From positions 62,001 to 126,000 of the forward strand of contig BDLO01000001.1 of assembly GCA_001950395.1 (NCBI GenBank): a DNA stretch of 64,000 nt. Reading direction: 5' to 3'. The translations under genes were made by a program, and so were the position numbers. The notes under the pieces were generated by a model that saw only the letters and a program-made list of their open reading frames with translations, was not told the origin of the DNA and did no database searches. Shown here in pieces: positions 24,207 to 37,243 of this stretch (its first letter is position 1; each line of letters begins with the position of its first letter). Source of the DNA: Coriobacteriaceae bacterium EMTCatB1 (GTDB lineage Bacteria; Actinomycetota; Coriobacteriia; Anaerosomatales; Anaerosomataceae).

Positions 24207-25868
24207 TCAGCGCGCGGTCTCCTTCGCCGGCGCGACGAGGCTCGGGTCGGCGAACGCGAACGGCACCGCGTCGTTCTTCGAGGCGTACATCGCCATGTCC
24301 GCCGCGTGCATCAGCTCGCTGAAGCTGCGGCCGTCTGTCGGATAGAAGGCGATACCGATCGACACGTCGATCGGGACGGCGCCTTCTTCGATGATCAGGG
24401 GCTCCTCGAGCGCCTTGACGATCTTCCGTGCGATCAACCCGGCCGCCTTGCGCGAGGTGACCTGCGGCAAGAGCAGCGTGAACTCGTCGCCACCGAGACG
24501 GGCGACGGTATCGCTCCTGCGCACGACCTTGCTCAATCTCCGTCCGATCTCGGCGAGCAGCGCATCGCCGATGGCGTGGCCGAGCGAGTCGTTGACGAGC
24601 TTGAAGTCATTGATGTCCATGAACATGACTGCGAAGCAGGAATCCTCCCGCTCGGCGCGGCTGATGGCGACGGCCAGTCGGTCGTCGAAAAGCGCGCGGT
24701 TCGGCAATCCGGTGAGCAGGTCGTAGTACGCCATCTTCCGGATGGTCTCTTCGGCGCGTTTGCGCTCGGTGATGTCGTGCGCGACGGCCTGCACCGCCGG
24801 CCGACCGTGGTACATGAGCGGCGTCGAGGTGATTTGGACGTCGATCGCAGTGCCGTCCTTGCGCACGAAGCGGAACTCCGTGGGCGGCAGAGACCGGCGC
24901 TCGATGACTGTCGTCCTGAGGGCCTCCGCCGCGCGATCTTTGAACGCGGGGTCGACGAACTCGAGGACGTGCGTGCCCAGGAGGTCGCGCGGGTCTTCGT
25001 ACCCGAGCATCCGGGCGCCGTTCGGGTTGATGAACGAGACCACACCTTCGATGTGCACGAGAATGAGGTCTGGCGCCATCTCCACCAAGCTGCGGAAGCG
25101 CTCCTCGCTCTCCCGAAGCGCCTTCTCCGCACGACGCCTTACCGCTATCTCCTCAGTGAGCAGCTCGTTTGCGTGCTCGAGCTCGGCAGTGCGCTCGTGG
25201 ACTTCTCTCTCAAGTCGCTCGCTGTACTCTTGGAGAGCGACTTCCGCCCTGCGGACGTTCGTGATGTCCCGCGCCGTCTCGACGACCGACTCGATCGACC
25301 CATCCGGGGCGAGCACGGGATAGAAGGTGGACTCGATCCAGAGCTCGCCGCGCGAGGAGTCGGCGCTGTGCTTCACGCCCGTCTGCGGAGCGTGTGTGCG
25401 CACCACCTCTTCGAGCATGCATCCTTCGCACGGCCCGTCCAGGCCGAGCACGGCCTCGTAGCAGCGACGTCCTACAAGGGCTTCCGGGTCGACCTTGGTG
25501 AGATCCTTCGTAGCGGGATTCGCGTACCGCACCGTGTAATCGGGATCGAGCACTATCACGGCGTCAGGGCTGTGGTCGTACACCATCTGGAGCTTCGAGC
25601 GCTCGTGCTCGAGCGTCCGCACCGTCGCTGCGTACCGGTCGAACATCGTCTGCGTGTACCATGCCCCAGACGCGATGAGGGCCGCGACGGCGACCCGCAG
25701 CACGAGCGTCGGTGGCTCAGGGTTCAGCAGGTCTTGCCAGAAGCCCGCGCCTTCAGGTGAGATGACCCCGTGCACGTAGCTGACGCCCAGCCAGAACGCG
25801 ACGATGATCGCGAGCGCGGCTGCGAACAGCCGTGGCTCGTTGCGCGGGGCCGAGCCGTTCTTCCTCAT
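24207..25868 (-). CDS. Membrane PAS-PAS-GGDEF diguanylate cyclase
   Basis: Signal protein that should make cyclic di-GMP. About 553 residues: two N-terminal membrane helices (about 14-34 and 50-70), PAS domain 1 (about 95-205, with a CEGC motif in an unusual Cys pair), a coiled coil (SERLEREVHERTAELEHANE), PAS domain 2 (about 245-370), and GGDEF (about 380-540) with an intact LGGDEF. No RxxD inhibitory site is obvious. The ORF starts with TTG at 25940, but ATG 25868 follows GAGGGG and puts the membrane helix near the N-terminus. Lone gene, divergent from lpdA. Confidence 0.9.
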   Translation of the reverse strand: MRKNGSAPRNEPRLFAAALAIIVAFWLGVSYVHGVISPEGAGFWQDLLNPEPPTLVLRVAVAALIASGAWYTQTMFDRYAATVRTLEHERSKLQMVYDHSPDAVIVLDPDYTVRYANPATKDLTKVDPEALVGRRCYEAVLGLDGPCEGCMLEEVVRTHAPQTGVKHSADSSRGELWIESTFYPVLAPDGSIESVVETARDITNVRRAEVALQEYSERLEREVHERTAELEHANELLTEEIAVRRRAEKALRESEERFRSLVEMAPDLILVHIEGVVSFINPNGARMLGYEDPRDLLGTHVLEFVDPAFKDRAAEALRTTVIERRSLPPTEFRFVRKDGTAIDVQITSTPLMYHGRPAVQAVAHDITERKRAEETIRKMAYYDLLTGLPNRALFDDRLAVAISRAEREDSCFAVMFMDINDFKLVNDSLGHAIGDALLAEIGRRLSKVVRRSDTVARLGGDEFTLLLPQVTSRKAAGLIARKIVKALEEPLIIEEGAVPIDVSIGIAFYPTDGRSFSELMHAADMAMYASKNDAVPFAFADPSLVAPAKETAR

Positions 25869-26035
25869 CACGACGATCCCCTCGAAAGACGCCAGTGCCG
25901 TCGTGTCGTCTTCCCCTCGTATCGGCACAGGCCCATACAATTGTTAACCCACGAGCGATGACTGGCAACCTTTGGAGAGTGTCTCCCGACGAACGGTCTG
26001 ACGAACGGCGCGAACGGCCGCTTGGGGCAGGGTGC

Positions 26036-26041
26036 TAGAAT
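26036..26041 (+). promoter_or_regulatory. Probable -10 box (TAGAAT) of lpdA-lipA
   Basis: TAGAAT about 30 bases ahead of the lpdA ATG, the same hexamer seen before gatC and the XRE gene. A -35 element is not evident. Confidence 0.45.
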
Positions 26042-26070
26042 CGTGCGACACACGACGATGGGAGGCAGGC

Positions 26071-27477
26071 ATGCGCATCGCGGTCATCGGAGGGGGCCCG
26101 GGAGGGTACGCCGCAGCGTTCGAGGCGGCGCGTCTGGGCGCGGAGGTGGTGCTCGTCGAGCGCGATCGGCTTGGCGGCACCTGCCTCAACTGGGGTTGCG
26201 TTCCGACCAAGGCGATACTGCGCTCGGCGCACGCAGCGCTCGACGCTCGCAATGCGAAAGCGCTTGGTCTTTCCGGGGCGCCGCTTGCGGTCGATCTGCC
26301 CGCTTTGGAGGCCCGGACCCGCGGCGTCGTGGACGAGCTCCGCGGCCAACTCGAGGCGACCGCGCGGCGGCTGAAGGTCGCGGTCCTGCGGGGCGAGGGT
26401 CGTCTGGAGGGGGCGCACCGGGTGGCGGTGCAGCTCGCCGAAGGCGGCACCGAGGCCATCGAGGCGGACGCCGTGATCGTCGCCACTGGCTCGGAGCCGT
26501 TCCGGCTTCCGAACATAGACCACAGCATCCCGACCGTCTGGACGAGCGACGACGCGGTCTCGCTCAGGGGGATTCCCGAGAGCATCGTCGTGATCGGAGG
26601 CGGGGTCATCGGGCTCGAGTTCGCGTGCGCGTACGCTGCATTCGGCAGCAGCGTGACGGTCGTCGAGCTCACCGAGCAGGTGCTGCCTGGCATGGATAAA
26701 CGGGTGGCGCGCACCATCCAGCTCGCCCTCGAAGCGCTCGGGGTGTCCTTCCACCTCGGCGACGCCGTGGAGCGGGTCGAGGACCGCGGTGCTCACGCCT
26801 CTTCAACGCTGCGGAGCGGCTCGGTGCTGGAATCGGACGTCGTGCTGTCGGCGGTCGGGCGGGTGCCCGTGGCGAGCGGCATCGGCCTGGAGGAGGCCGG
26901 CGTCGAGTTCGACAGGAGGGCGGTCAAGGTCGACGAGCGCCTCATGACGAGCGTGCCCGGCATCTTTGCCGTCGGCGACGCGATAGCGGGCATGATGCTC
27001 GCGCACGTGGCCGAGGCGGAGGGTCGAGCTGCTGCTCGAAATGCCGTGGCATGGGCCGAGTCCCGTGCGGCGGGCGTCGAACCTGCGTATGAGAGCGTGC
27101 GCTACGACTGCATCCCGGCGTGCGTCTACACCTTCCCGAACGTCGCGTCTGTCGGTGCGACGCGGGACGCAGCTGCCGCTCAGGGAGTCGATGCCGTGCA
27201 GGCGGTCGCGAAATTCACCGGCAACGCTCGCGCTCTCGCAGAAGGCGAGCCCGAGGGGTTCGTGCAGGTCGTCGCCGAGCGTGGAAGCGGCAGGATGCTC
27301 GGGTGCCAAATCGTCGGGCCGTTCGCGGTGGAGATCGTCCACGAGGCGGCCATCGCGATTCGAGAGGGCTTGAGCGTCGTCGAGATCGGCGAGGCGGTGC
27401 ACGCGCACCCCACGGTCTCCGAGACTCTCATGCTGGCGTGTGAGGACGCTGCGTCAAAGTCGGGAGCCCGTCGCTGA
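26071..27477 (+). CDS. lpdA: Dihydrolipoyl dehydrogenase
   Basis: FAD enzyme that reoxidises dihydrolipoamide in 2-oxoacid dehydrogenases or the glycine cleavage system. 468 residues with the FAD motif GGGPGG (7-12), redox-active disulfide GGTCLNWGCVPTK (Cys38/Cys43), the NAD motif GGGVIGLEF and C-terminal HAHPT with the active-site His. GGGAGG precedes the ATG. The stop overlaps the lipA start (TGATG), a natural pairing because lipoyl synthase makes the cofactor this enzyme recycles. No E1, E2 or gcv genes are in the window. Confidence 0.95.
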   Translation: MRIAVIGGGPGGYAAAFEAARLGAEVVLVERDRLGGTCLNWGCVPTKAILRSAHAALDARNAKALGLSGAPLAVDLPALEARTRGVVDELRGQLEATARRLKVAVLRGEGRLEGAHRVAVQLAEGGTEAIEADAVIVATGSEPFRLPNIDHSIPTVWTSDDAVSLRGIPESIVVIGGGVIGLEFACAYAAFGSSVTVVELTEQVLPGMDKRVARTIQLALEALGVSFHLGDAVERVEDRGAHASSTLRSGSVLESDVVLSAVGRVPVASGIGLEEAGVEFDRRAVKVDERLMTSVPGIFAVGDAIAGMMLAHVAEAEGRAAARNAVAWAESRAAGVEPAYESVRYDCIPACVYTFPNVASVGATRDAAAAQGVDAVQAVAKFTGNARALAEGEPEGFVQVVAERGSGRMLGCQIVGPFAVEIVHEAAIAIREGLSVVEIGEAVHAHPTVSETLMLACEDAASKSGARR

Positions 27478-28355
27478 TGCCGTACCAGCACGGAGAGAGC
27501 GCGCCGAGGATGCCAGAGTGGATGCGGCGCCCGATCGCCCGGGAGGGCGCGTACGCGAGCGTGAAAGAGCTCCTCGCTCGTCATCGGCTCCACACGGTGT
27601 GCCAGTCTGCGAAGTGCCCCAACCAGGGGGAGTGCTTCGCGTCAGGCACTGCGACGTTCCTGGTCGGGGGCGGGGTGTGCACGCGCGGGTGCCGCTTCTG
27701 CGCTGTTGAGCCGGGCGCTCCTGAGCCATTGGATTCCACCGAACCCGAGAGGGTCGCGCAGGCCGCGGCCGAGCTCGGCTTGGAGCACGTGGTGGTGACC
27801 ATGGTGACACGCGACGACGTGCCAGACGGAGGGGCCGCGCACGTGGCTGCGGTGATCCGTGCCGTGCAGGCGGCTGTCCCCGGTGCCGCCATCGAGGTCC
27901 TGACGAGCGACTTCGGCGGCTCGATCGAGGCGCTCGACGTCGTGCTGGCGGAGCGTCCCGACGTCTACAACCACAACGTGGAGACGGTCCCGCGGCTATA
28001 TCCCGCTGTGCGTCCGCAGGCGGACTACGAGCGGAGCTTGCGGATCCTGCGACACGCGGCAGAGCGCGGTGGCTTTCCAGTGAAATCTGGCCTCATGGTG
28101 GGTCTTGGCGAGGCGTACGAAGAAGTGGTCGAGACGCTGGCCGACTTGCGTGACGCGGGGTGCTCGATCGTCACCATCGGGCAGTACCTTCGACCCAGCC
28201 GCGAGCACCTCCCGGTCGTCGAGTTCGTGCGGCCCGAGGTCTTCGCGGCGCTTGAGGAGGAGGCGCGCGCCCTCGGCTTCGAAGCAGTCGCGTCGGGTCC
28301 CTTCGTGCGGTCGAGCTACCACGCGCGCGAGGCGGCTAACGCGGTTCGAGCGTGA
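27477..28355 (+). CDS. lipA: Lipoyl synthase
   Basis: Radical-SAM enzyme inserting two sulfurs into octanoyl chains. 292 residues. The auxiliary-cluster cysteines are CQSAKCPNQGEC (Cys42, 47, 53) and the radical-SAM cluster is CTRGCRFC (Cys68, 72, 75); the C-terminal RSSY serine motif is present. Its start overlaps the lpdA stop by one base. Its 3' end overlaps the end of the convergent GGDEF gene by 20 bases. Confidence 0.95.
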   Translation: MPYQHGESAPRMPEWMRRPIAREGAYASVKELLARHRLHTVCQSAKCPNQGECFASGTATFLVGGGVCTRGCRFCAVEPGAPEPLDSTEPERVAQAAAELGLEHVVVTMVTRDDVPDGGAAHVAAVIRAVQAAVPGAAIEVLTSDFGGSIEALDVVLAERPDVYNHNVETVPRLYPAVRPQADYERSLRILRHAAERGGFPVKSGLMVGLGEAYEEVVETLADLRDAGCSIVTIGQYLRPSREHLPVVEFVRPEVFAALEEEARALGFEAVASGPFVRSSYHAREAANAVRA

Positions 28356-29376
28356 CGGGCGTGCCTGCTCGGTCTCGACTGGCGCTCTTCGCTTCGTACA
28401 AGGAGACGTCGGCTGCGGCGACGAGCTCGTCGACTGACCGCGGCTCGGAACCTGCCGGGTCGAGCGCAACAGCGCCGCCGACTGTCACTCGCACGGGCAG
28501 CTCGATGCCGCCGACGAGGAGCACGGGCTGCGAGCGGACGGCCTCAAGCAGCCGGCTCGCGAGCGCCTCGTACTCCTGAGCGCTCGCCTCGGGCGCTACG
28601 ATCGCGAACTCGTCGCCGCCGTAGCGAAGCGCGAGATCAGCTGCCCGCATCGACGACTGAATACGCTCCGCGACTGCCCTGAGCGCCGCATCGCCGGCTC
28701 GATGCCCGTGCGCGTCGTTGATCGCCTTGAGCCCGTCGAGGTCGACCAACGCCATAGTGAGCGGGCGACCGTAGCGCGCCGCCCAGGCGAGCCACTGCGG
28801 AAGGTGCGTGTCGAGCGCCCGTCGGTTGCGCAGCCCCGTGAGCGGGTCCTTCGTCGCGAATCGCGTGAGCTTACGGTTGTCGGACCACGTGCGCTTCAGC
28901 ACCTTGGCGAGCATCGCGACGAGGGGCGCTTCTGCATGCCGTGCGATCGCAGCCACGAGGCGTTCGACGTGATTGCTGTACGCGTCGTGGCGGTACGACG
29001 CACGCGCCGGCTCCATGAGGTCGATGAGCTCGCCGAACACCGGATCGAGCATGAAGAACTCTACCTCTGCCGCGAGCGTCAGAGCCGTGCAGGTGTCGGC
29101 GACCTCAGGAGCCGACGCCTCTATCGACGCGACGTCGGCGCTGATCCTCTCGAGGCGCTCGATCAAGGAAGCGGGGTCGTCGAGGATGTCGGGAAGCAAC
29201 CCGCGGTTCCATGCGTCCAGGAGCTCGGTCCACCACCCGACGTGGGATCGCTCCTCGTCGGCGAGGGAGCGGAACAACGCGCGAAGCTCTTCGTTCGTCG
29301 TGCGCTCGGCGAGGACTCGGTACAGCCGCTCTGCTCGGCTGTCGAGCTCTACGCATAGCGTGAGGATCTCGCGCAT
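28336..29376 (-). CDS. Ferritin-like domain fused to GGDEF diguanylate cyclase
   Basis: A 346-residue soluble protein. Residues 1 to about 150 form a helical bundle resembling ferritin/rubrerythrin-like domains: helix 1 with ELDSRAERLYRVLAE, helix 2 with ADEERSHVGWW (an ExxH-type iron-ligand pattern), then further helices with acidic and His residues. Residues about 180-340 are GGDEF with intact YGGDEF near 250. No membrane helix is seen. The arrangement suggests cyclic-di-GMP synthesis tuned by iron, oxygen or redox state. The start is ATG 29376 behind GAGGGG; CATACT at 29408-29403 is a likely -10. Whether the full set of di-iron ligands is present needs modelling. Confidence 0.78.
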   Translation of the reverse strand: MREILTLCVELDSRAERLYRVLAERTTNEELRALFRSLADEERSHVGWWTELLDAWNRGLLPDILDDPASLIERLERISADVASIEASAPEVADTCTALTLAAEVEFFMLDPVFGELIDLMEPARASYRHDAYSNHVERLVAAIARHAEAPLVAMLAKVLKRTWSDNRKLTRFATKDPLTGLRNRRALDTHLPQWLAWAARYGRPLTMALVDLDGLKAINDAHGHRAGDAALRAVAERIQSSMRAADLALRYGGDEFAIVAPEASAQEYEALASRLLEAVRSQPVLLVGGIELPVRVTVGGAVALDPAGSEPRSVDELVAAADVSLYEAKSASRDRAGTPVTLEPR

Positions 29377-29417
29377 CGCCGCCCCTCTCTGGACCCCTCC
29401 AGTATGACACGGTGGGG

Positions 29418-29423
29418 TAGGAT
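29418..29423 (+). promoter_or_regulatory. -10 box (TAGGAT) placing the mRNA start at the ATG
   Basis: TAGGAT ends six bases before the UPF0280 ATG (29430), so transcription would begin at or beside the start codon. No Shine-Dalgarno is present. The divergent GGDEF gene's -10 (CATACT on the minus strand) lies about 10 bases away. Confidence 0.55.
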
Positions 29424-29429
29424 TAGCAC

Positions 29430-33546
<4,117 letters not shown>

Positions 33547-33582
33547 CGAGGCGTCGGCGACAGATGCGGAAGGCGGTGTTCG

Positions 33583-33738
33583 ATGGCGGAGACGGCACGA
33601 CGGTGGGGCGCCGACATAGCTCGAGACGTCGAGGAGACGGCTGAAACGGCGATCTCCCTCCTCTATCGGCGAAGCGCTGACGCCTACGCCGCGAGCGCGT
33701 CTGCGGCGGTGGGAGTCGCGAGCTCCCTCGTTGCGTGA
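33583..33738 (+). CDS. Possible small protein, 51 residues
   Basis: Too short for the ORF track. ATG 33583 with a GGAAGG about 10 bases ahead and an in-frame TGA at 33736. The product is helical and Ala-rich (ARRWGADIARDVEET...), possibly an amphipathic helix. It lies between the ferredoxin-CPBP gene and gatC, 36 bases after the former, and could be the last gene of that operon. There is no recognised homology, and the high GC raises the chance of a false ORF. Confidence 0.3.
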   Translation: MAETARRWGADIARDVEETAETAISLLYRRSADAYAASASAAVGVASSLVA

Positions 33739-33750
33739 GGCGCGGTCGCG

Positions 33751-33756
33751 TAGAAT
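33751..33756 (+). promoter_or_regulatory. Probable -10 box (TAGAAT) of gatCAB
   Basis: TAGAAT about 37 bases ahead of the gatC ATG, fitting a promoter for the gatCAB operon. The -35 region is not clear (TTGCGT lies only 14 bases upstream). Confidence 0.45.
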
Positions 33757-33792
33757 ACGCGCGTACGCCCGTTCCCGGAAAGGTCAGCGAAT

Positions 33793-34095
33793 ATGGCCAT
33801 CTCAGAAAGCGACGTCCGGCACGTAGCATTGCTTGCGCGCCTGGCGCTGACAGACGAGCAGGTTCGACACCTCACCGTGGAGCTCAGCTCGATTCTCGAT
33901 CACGTGAGCGAGATCCAGTCGCTCGACCTGGCGGGCGTCGAGCCGACCGCGCACCCGTTTCCGATGCGAAACGTGACACGGCCTGACGTGGTGCGGCCGG
34001 GCCTCTCGCGCGAGCGCGCGCTGCTCAACGCGCCCGAGGCCGAGGACGGCGCATTCGTCATCCCGCGCATCGTGGGGGCGGAGGAGGAGGCGTAA
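33793..34095 (+). CDS. gatC: Asp/Glu-tRNA amidotransferase subunit C
   Basis: A 100-residue stabilising subunit of GatCAB, which converts Glu-tRNA(Gln) and/or Asp-tRNA(Asn) to the amide forms. The pattern VRHVALLARLALTDEQ...ELSSILDHVSEIQSLD and the PTAHPFPMRNVTRPD segment are typical. The stop overlaps the gatA ATG by one base (TAATG). Confidence 0.94.
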   Translation: MAISESDVRHVALLARLALTDEQVRHLTVELSSILDHVSEIQSLDLAGVEPTAHPFPMRNVTRPDVVRPGLSRERALLNAPEAEDGAFVIPRIVGAEEEA

Positions 34096-35588
34096 TGGCA
34101 GAGCCGCGCCGCATCGTCGACATGACGGGTGCCCAGATCGCAGACGCCATCGCGCGCAAGGAGCTCTCCGCGCGGGAAGCGGCGGAGGCGGCCCTGGCCG
34201 AGATCGAGGCGCTGGAGCCGCGCGTCCACGCGTTCAACCAAGTCACGCCGGAGCTCGCGCTTCAGGCGGCCGAGCGCATCGATGCGATGGTGGCGTCAGG
34301 AGAGTCGCTTCCCCCGCTCGCGGGCGTCCCTGTCGCCATCAAGGACAACATGAACCTTATCGGGACGCGCACGACGTGCAGCTCTCGCATCCTCGAGAAC
34401 TACGAGTCCGTCTACACGTGCACCGCGGTGGAGAGGCTGCTCGCTGCCGGAGCAGTCCCCGTCGGCAAGTGCAACATGGACGAGTTCGCGTTCGGCTCTT
34501 CGACTGAGAACTCGGCGTTCGGCCCGACCCGCAACCCATGGGACCTCGAGCGGGTCCCTGGCGGGAGCAGCGGTGGAAGCGCCGCAGCGGTGGCAGCGCG
34601 CATGGCGGCCGTCTCGCTCGGCAGCGACACCGGCGGGAGCATACGGCAACCGGGAGCGCTGACCGGGACAGTTGCCGTGAAGCCGACGTACGGTCGAGTG
34701 AGCCGCTACGGGCTCGTCGCGTTCGCATCCTCGCTTGACCAGATCGGACCCTTCGCTCGGACGGTCGAGGACGCCGCGGCCGTCTTGCAGGCGATCGCAG
34801 GAAAAGACCCGATGGATGCGACGAGCGTCGATGAACCGGTGCCGGACTACCGAGCCGGTCTGGAGGCGGGCGTCGAGGGGCTGCGTGTCGGGCTCGTGAC
34901 AGACATGTTGGAGATGGAGGGGTGCGCTGGCGAGGTGCGCGCAGCGGTCGAGAACGCGGCGCGCGTGCTTGCCGACCTCGGCGCCGAGGTCGGCGAGGTG
35001 GAGCTGCCGATGAGCCGGCACGGCCTGAGCGCGTACTACGTCATCGGGCCAGCGGAGGCATCCTCGAACCTCGCTCGATTCGATGGCATCCGCTACGGCC
35101 ATCGCGTCAAGGACGCAGAAGACGTCCTCGACCTCTACATGCGCTCGCGGGCCGAGGGCTTCGGCCCCGAGACGATCCGGCGCGTCATGCTCGGGACGTA
35201 CGCCCTGTCGGCGGGCTACTACGAGGCGTACTACGGCCAGGCGCAGAAGACGCGCACGCTCATCATCCGGGAGTTCGCCGATGCGTTCGAGCGGTTCGAC
35301 GTGCTGCTCACGCCCACCTCTCCGACGGTCGCGTTCGGCATCGGCGAGAAGGCGTCCGACCCGCTCGCGATGTACCTCTCGGACGTGTACACGATCCCGC
35401 TCAACCTCGCCGGGCTGCCCGGGATCAGCGTCCCCGTGGCGCTCTGCTCGGAAAGCGGGCTTCCGATCGGAGCACAGATCGCGGCGCGCCACTTCGACGA
35501 AGCGACGATGTTCCGGGCGGCAGCCGCGCTCGAGCGAGCGCTCGGGCTGGACATGACGCCGCCGTTGGTGGCTGAGCGGCAGCGGTAG
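34095..35588 (+). CDS. gatA: Asp/Glu-tRNA amidotransferase subunit A
   Basis: Amidase that releases ammonia from glutamine for GatB. 497 residues, amidase-signature family. The Ser-Ser-Lys triad is supported by the IKDN lysine (near 82) and the GGSSGGSAAAVA signature (about 154), with the second serine block GSDTGGSIRQP. GAGGAGGAGG precedes the ATG. A 35-base gap follows to gatB. Confidence 0.95.
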   Translation: MAEPRRIVDMTGAQIADAIARKELSAREAAEAALAEIEALEPRVHAFNQVTPELALQAAERIDAMVASGESLPPLAGVPVAIKDNMNLIGTRTTCSSRILENYESVYTCTAVERLLAAGAVPVGKCNMDEFAFGSSTENSAFGPTRNPWDLERVPGGSSGGSAAAVAARMAAVSLGSDTGGSIRQPGALTGTVAVKPTYGRVSRYGLVAFASSLDQIGPFARTVEDAAAVLQAIAGKDPMDATSVDEPVPDYRAGLEAGVEGLRVGLVTDMLEMEGCAGEVRAAVENAARVLADLGAEVGEVELPMSRHGLSAYYVIGPAEASSNLARFDGIRYGHRVKDAEDVLDLYMRSRAEGFGPETIRRVMLGTYALSAGYYEAYYGQAQKTRTLIIREFADAFERFDVLLTPTSPTVAFGIGEKASDPLAMYLSDVYTIPLNLAGLPGISVPVALCSESGLPIGAQIAARHFDEATMFRAAAALERALGLDMTPPLVAERQR

Positions 35589-35623
35589 AGGGTCTGCGCG
35601 ACAAGACGAAGGAGCTTGCCAAG

Positions 35624-37126
35624 GTGGCGAAGGACCGTTTGAACGAGGTGCTCGAGCGCTACGAGGCCGTCATCGGCCTCGAGATACACACCGAGCTCAC
35701 GAGCCTGAACTCGAAGATGTTCTGCGGGTGCCCTGTGGAGTTCGGCGGCGAGCCGAACACGCGTGTGTGCCCCGTGTGCCTCGGCATGCCTGGGGCGTTG
35801 CCGGTGCCGAACCAGGCGGCGGTCGAGGCGACGGTGCTTGCGGGGCTGGCACTCGAGTGCGAGATCGCTCGCTTCAGCCAGTTCCACCGCAAGAACTACT
35901 TCTATCCCGACATGCCGAAGAACTACCAGATCTCCCAGTATGACCTGCCGTTCTGCGCTCACGGCCACCTCGACGTCGAGGTCGGGGAGGGGGACGCTGC
36001 GTACGTGACCCGCATCGGCATCACGCGGATCCACCTCGAGGAAGACACCGGCAAGATGATCCACGTCGGCGGCTCAGAAGGGCGGATCGCCGGGGCGGAC
36101 CACTCGCTCGTCGATTTCAACCGCGCAGGAACGCCGCTGATCGAGCTGGTGACCGAACCGGACATCCGGACGCCTGAAGAGGCCCGCCGCTTCGCTCAGA
36201 CGCTCAGGACGATCTTCCTCGCGCTCGGCATCTCGGACTGCAGCATGGAGGAGGGCTCCATGCGCGTCGACGCCAACGTGAGCATCCGGCCTCGCGGCGC
36301 TGTGGAGCTCGGCACAAAAGCCGAGGTGAAGAACATGAACTCGTTCAAAGCGCTCCACGACGCGCTCGCCTACGAGATCGTCCGGCAAGCGGACCTCGTG
36401 GACGCTGGTGGACGAGTCGTCCAGGAGACCCGGCACTGGGACGCAGCGGCGAAGCGCACGAGCGCGCTCCGTTCCAAGGAGGAAGCGCACGATTACCGGT
36501 ACTTCCCAGAGCCGGACATGGTGCCGTTCGAGTTCACCGAGGAGTGGATCGCCGCGATACGCGAGCGATTGCCAGAGCTCCCGGCGGCACGGCGGGACAG
36601 GTACGTGCAGACGTTCGGCCTGCCGAAGCACGACGCGCGCCTGATCGCCGAGGATGTGCCGCTCGCGCAGTTCTTCGAGCAAGCCGTTGACGCCGCTGGT
36701 GCGAAGCTCGCGAAGCCGGTGGCGAACTGGGTGCTCGGCGAGCTCTCGGCGCACCTCAACGCAACGGGCGCGGCTGTGGGGAGCTGCGGCATCACGCCGG
36801 AGATGCTGGCAGAGCTGGTGGTGCTGGTCGACGAAGGGACGATCTCAGGCAAGCAGGCGAAAGAGGTCTTCGCGGAGATGGCTGAGTCGGGCGACATGCC
36901 GGCCGCCATCGTCGAGCGCAGGGGGATGCGGCAGGTCTCCGACACCGGCGCGATCGAAGCCGTGGTGGTCAAGGTCCTCGCTGAGCATCCCGCCGAAGTC
37001 GAGAGCTACCGCTCGGGCAAGTCCGGTCTCATCGGGTGGTTCGTGGGCCAGGTGATGCGCGAGATGCGCGGACAAGCGAATCCCGCGGTCGTCAACGAGG
37101 TCCTCAAGCAGCACTTGGACCAGTAG
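35624..37126 (+). CDS. gatB: Asp/Glu-tRNA amidotransferase subunit B
   Basis: Binds the misacylated tRNA and activates it with ATP. 500 residues; N-terminal cradle with GLEIHTEL, zinc cysteines (CGCP...CPVCLGMPG), NYFYPDMPKNYQISQYD, then helical and tail domains (C-terminal VGQVMREMRGQANP). GTG 35624 has AAGGAG nine bases upstream. Last gene of gatCAB. Confidence 0.95.
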   Translation: MAKDRLNEVLERYEAVIGLEIHTELTSLNSKMFCGCPVEFGGEPNTRVCPVCLGMPGALPVPNQAAVEATVLAGLALECEIARFSQFHRKNYFYPDMPKNYQISQYDLPFCAHGHLDVEVGEGDAAYVTRIGITRIHLEEDTGKMIHVGGSEGRIAGADHSLVDFNRAGTPLIELVTEPDIRTPEEARRFAQTLRTIFLALGISDCSMEEGSMRVDANVSIRPRGAVELGTKAEVKNMNSFKALHDALAYEIVRQADLVDAGGRVVQETRHWDAAAKRTSALRSKEEAHDYRYFPEPDMVPFEFTEEWIAAIRERLPELPAARRDRYVQTFGLPKHDARLIAEDVPLAQFFEQAVDAAGAKLAKPVANWVLGELSAHLNATGAAVGSCGITPEMLAELVVLVDEGTISGKQAKEVFAEMAESGDMPAAIVERRGMRQVSDTGAIEAVVVKVLAEHPAEVESYRSGKSGLIGWFVGQVMREMRGQANPAVVNEVLKQHLDQ

Positions 37127-37208
37127 AGCCGTTCGGAAGCAATTTGATTCCTTTCGGCGGCCAAGAGCGACCGCGCGTCAGGAAATCAAAGAATCTAGCG
37201 AAAACCGC

Positions 37209-37237
37209 TTGCACGGTCGCACAGAGCTGGGTATAGT
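37209..37237 (+). promoter_or_regulatory. Consensus promoter for a non-coding RNA
   Basis: TTGCAC (37209-37214), 17-base spacer, TATAGT (37232-37237): one of the two best promoters in the window. The predicted start at about 37244 coincides with the first base of the 5' arm of the terminal helix described for the downstream RNA. No convincing coding gene follows on this strand for about 800 bases. Confidence 0.78.
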
Positions 37238-37243
37238 CCGTGT

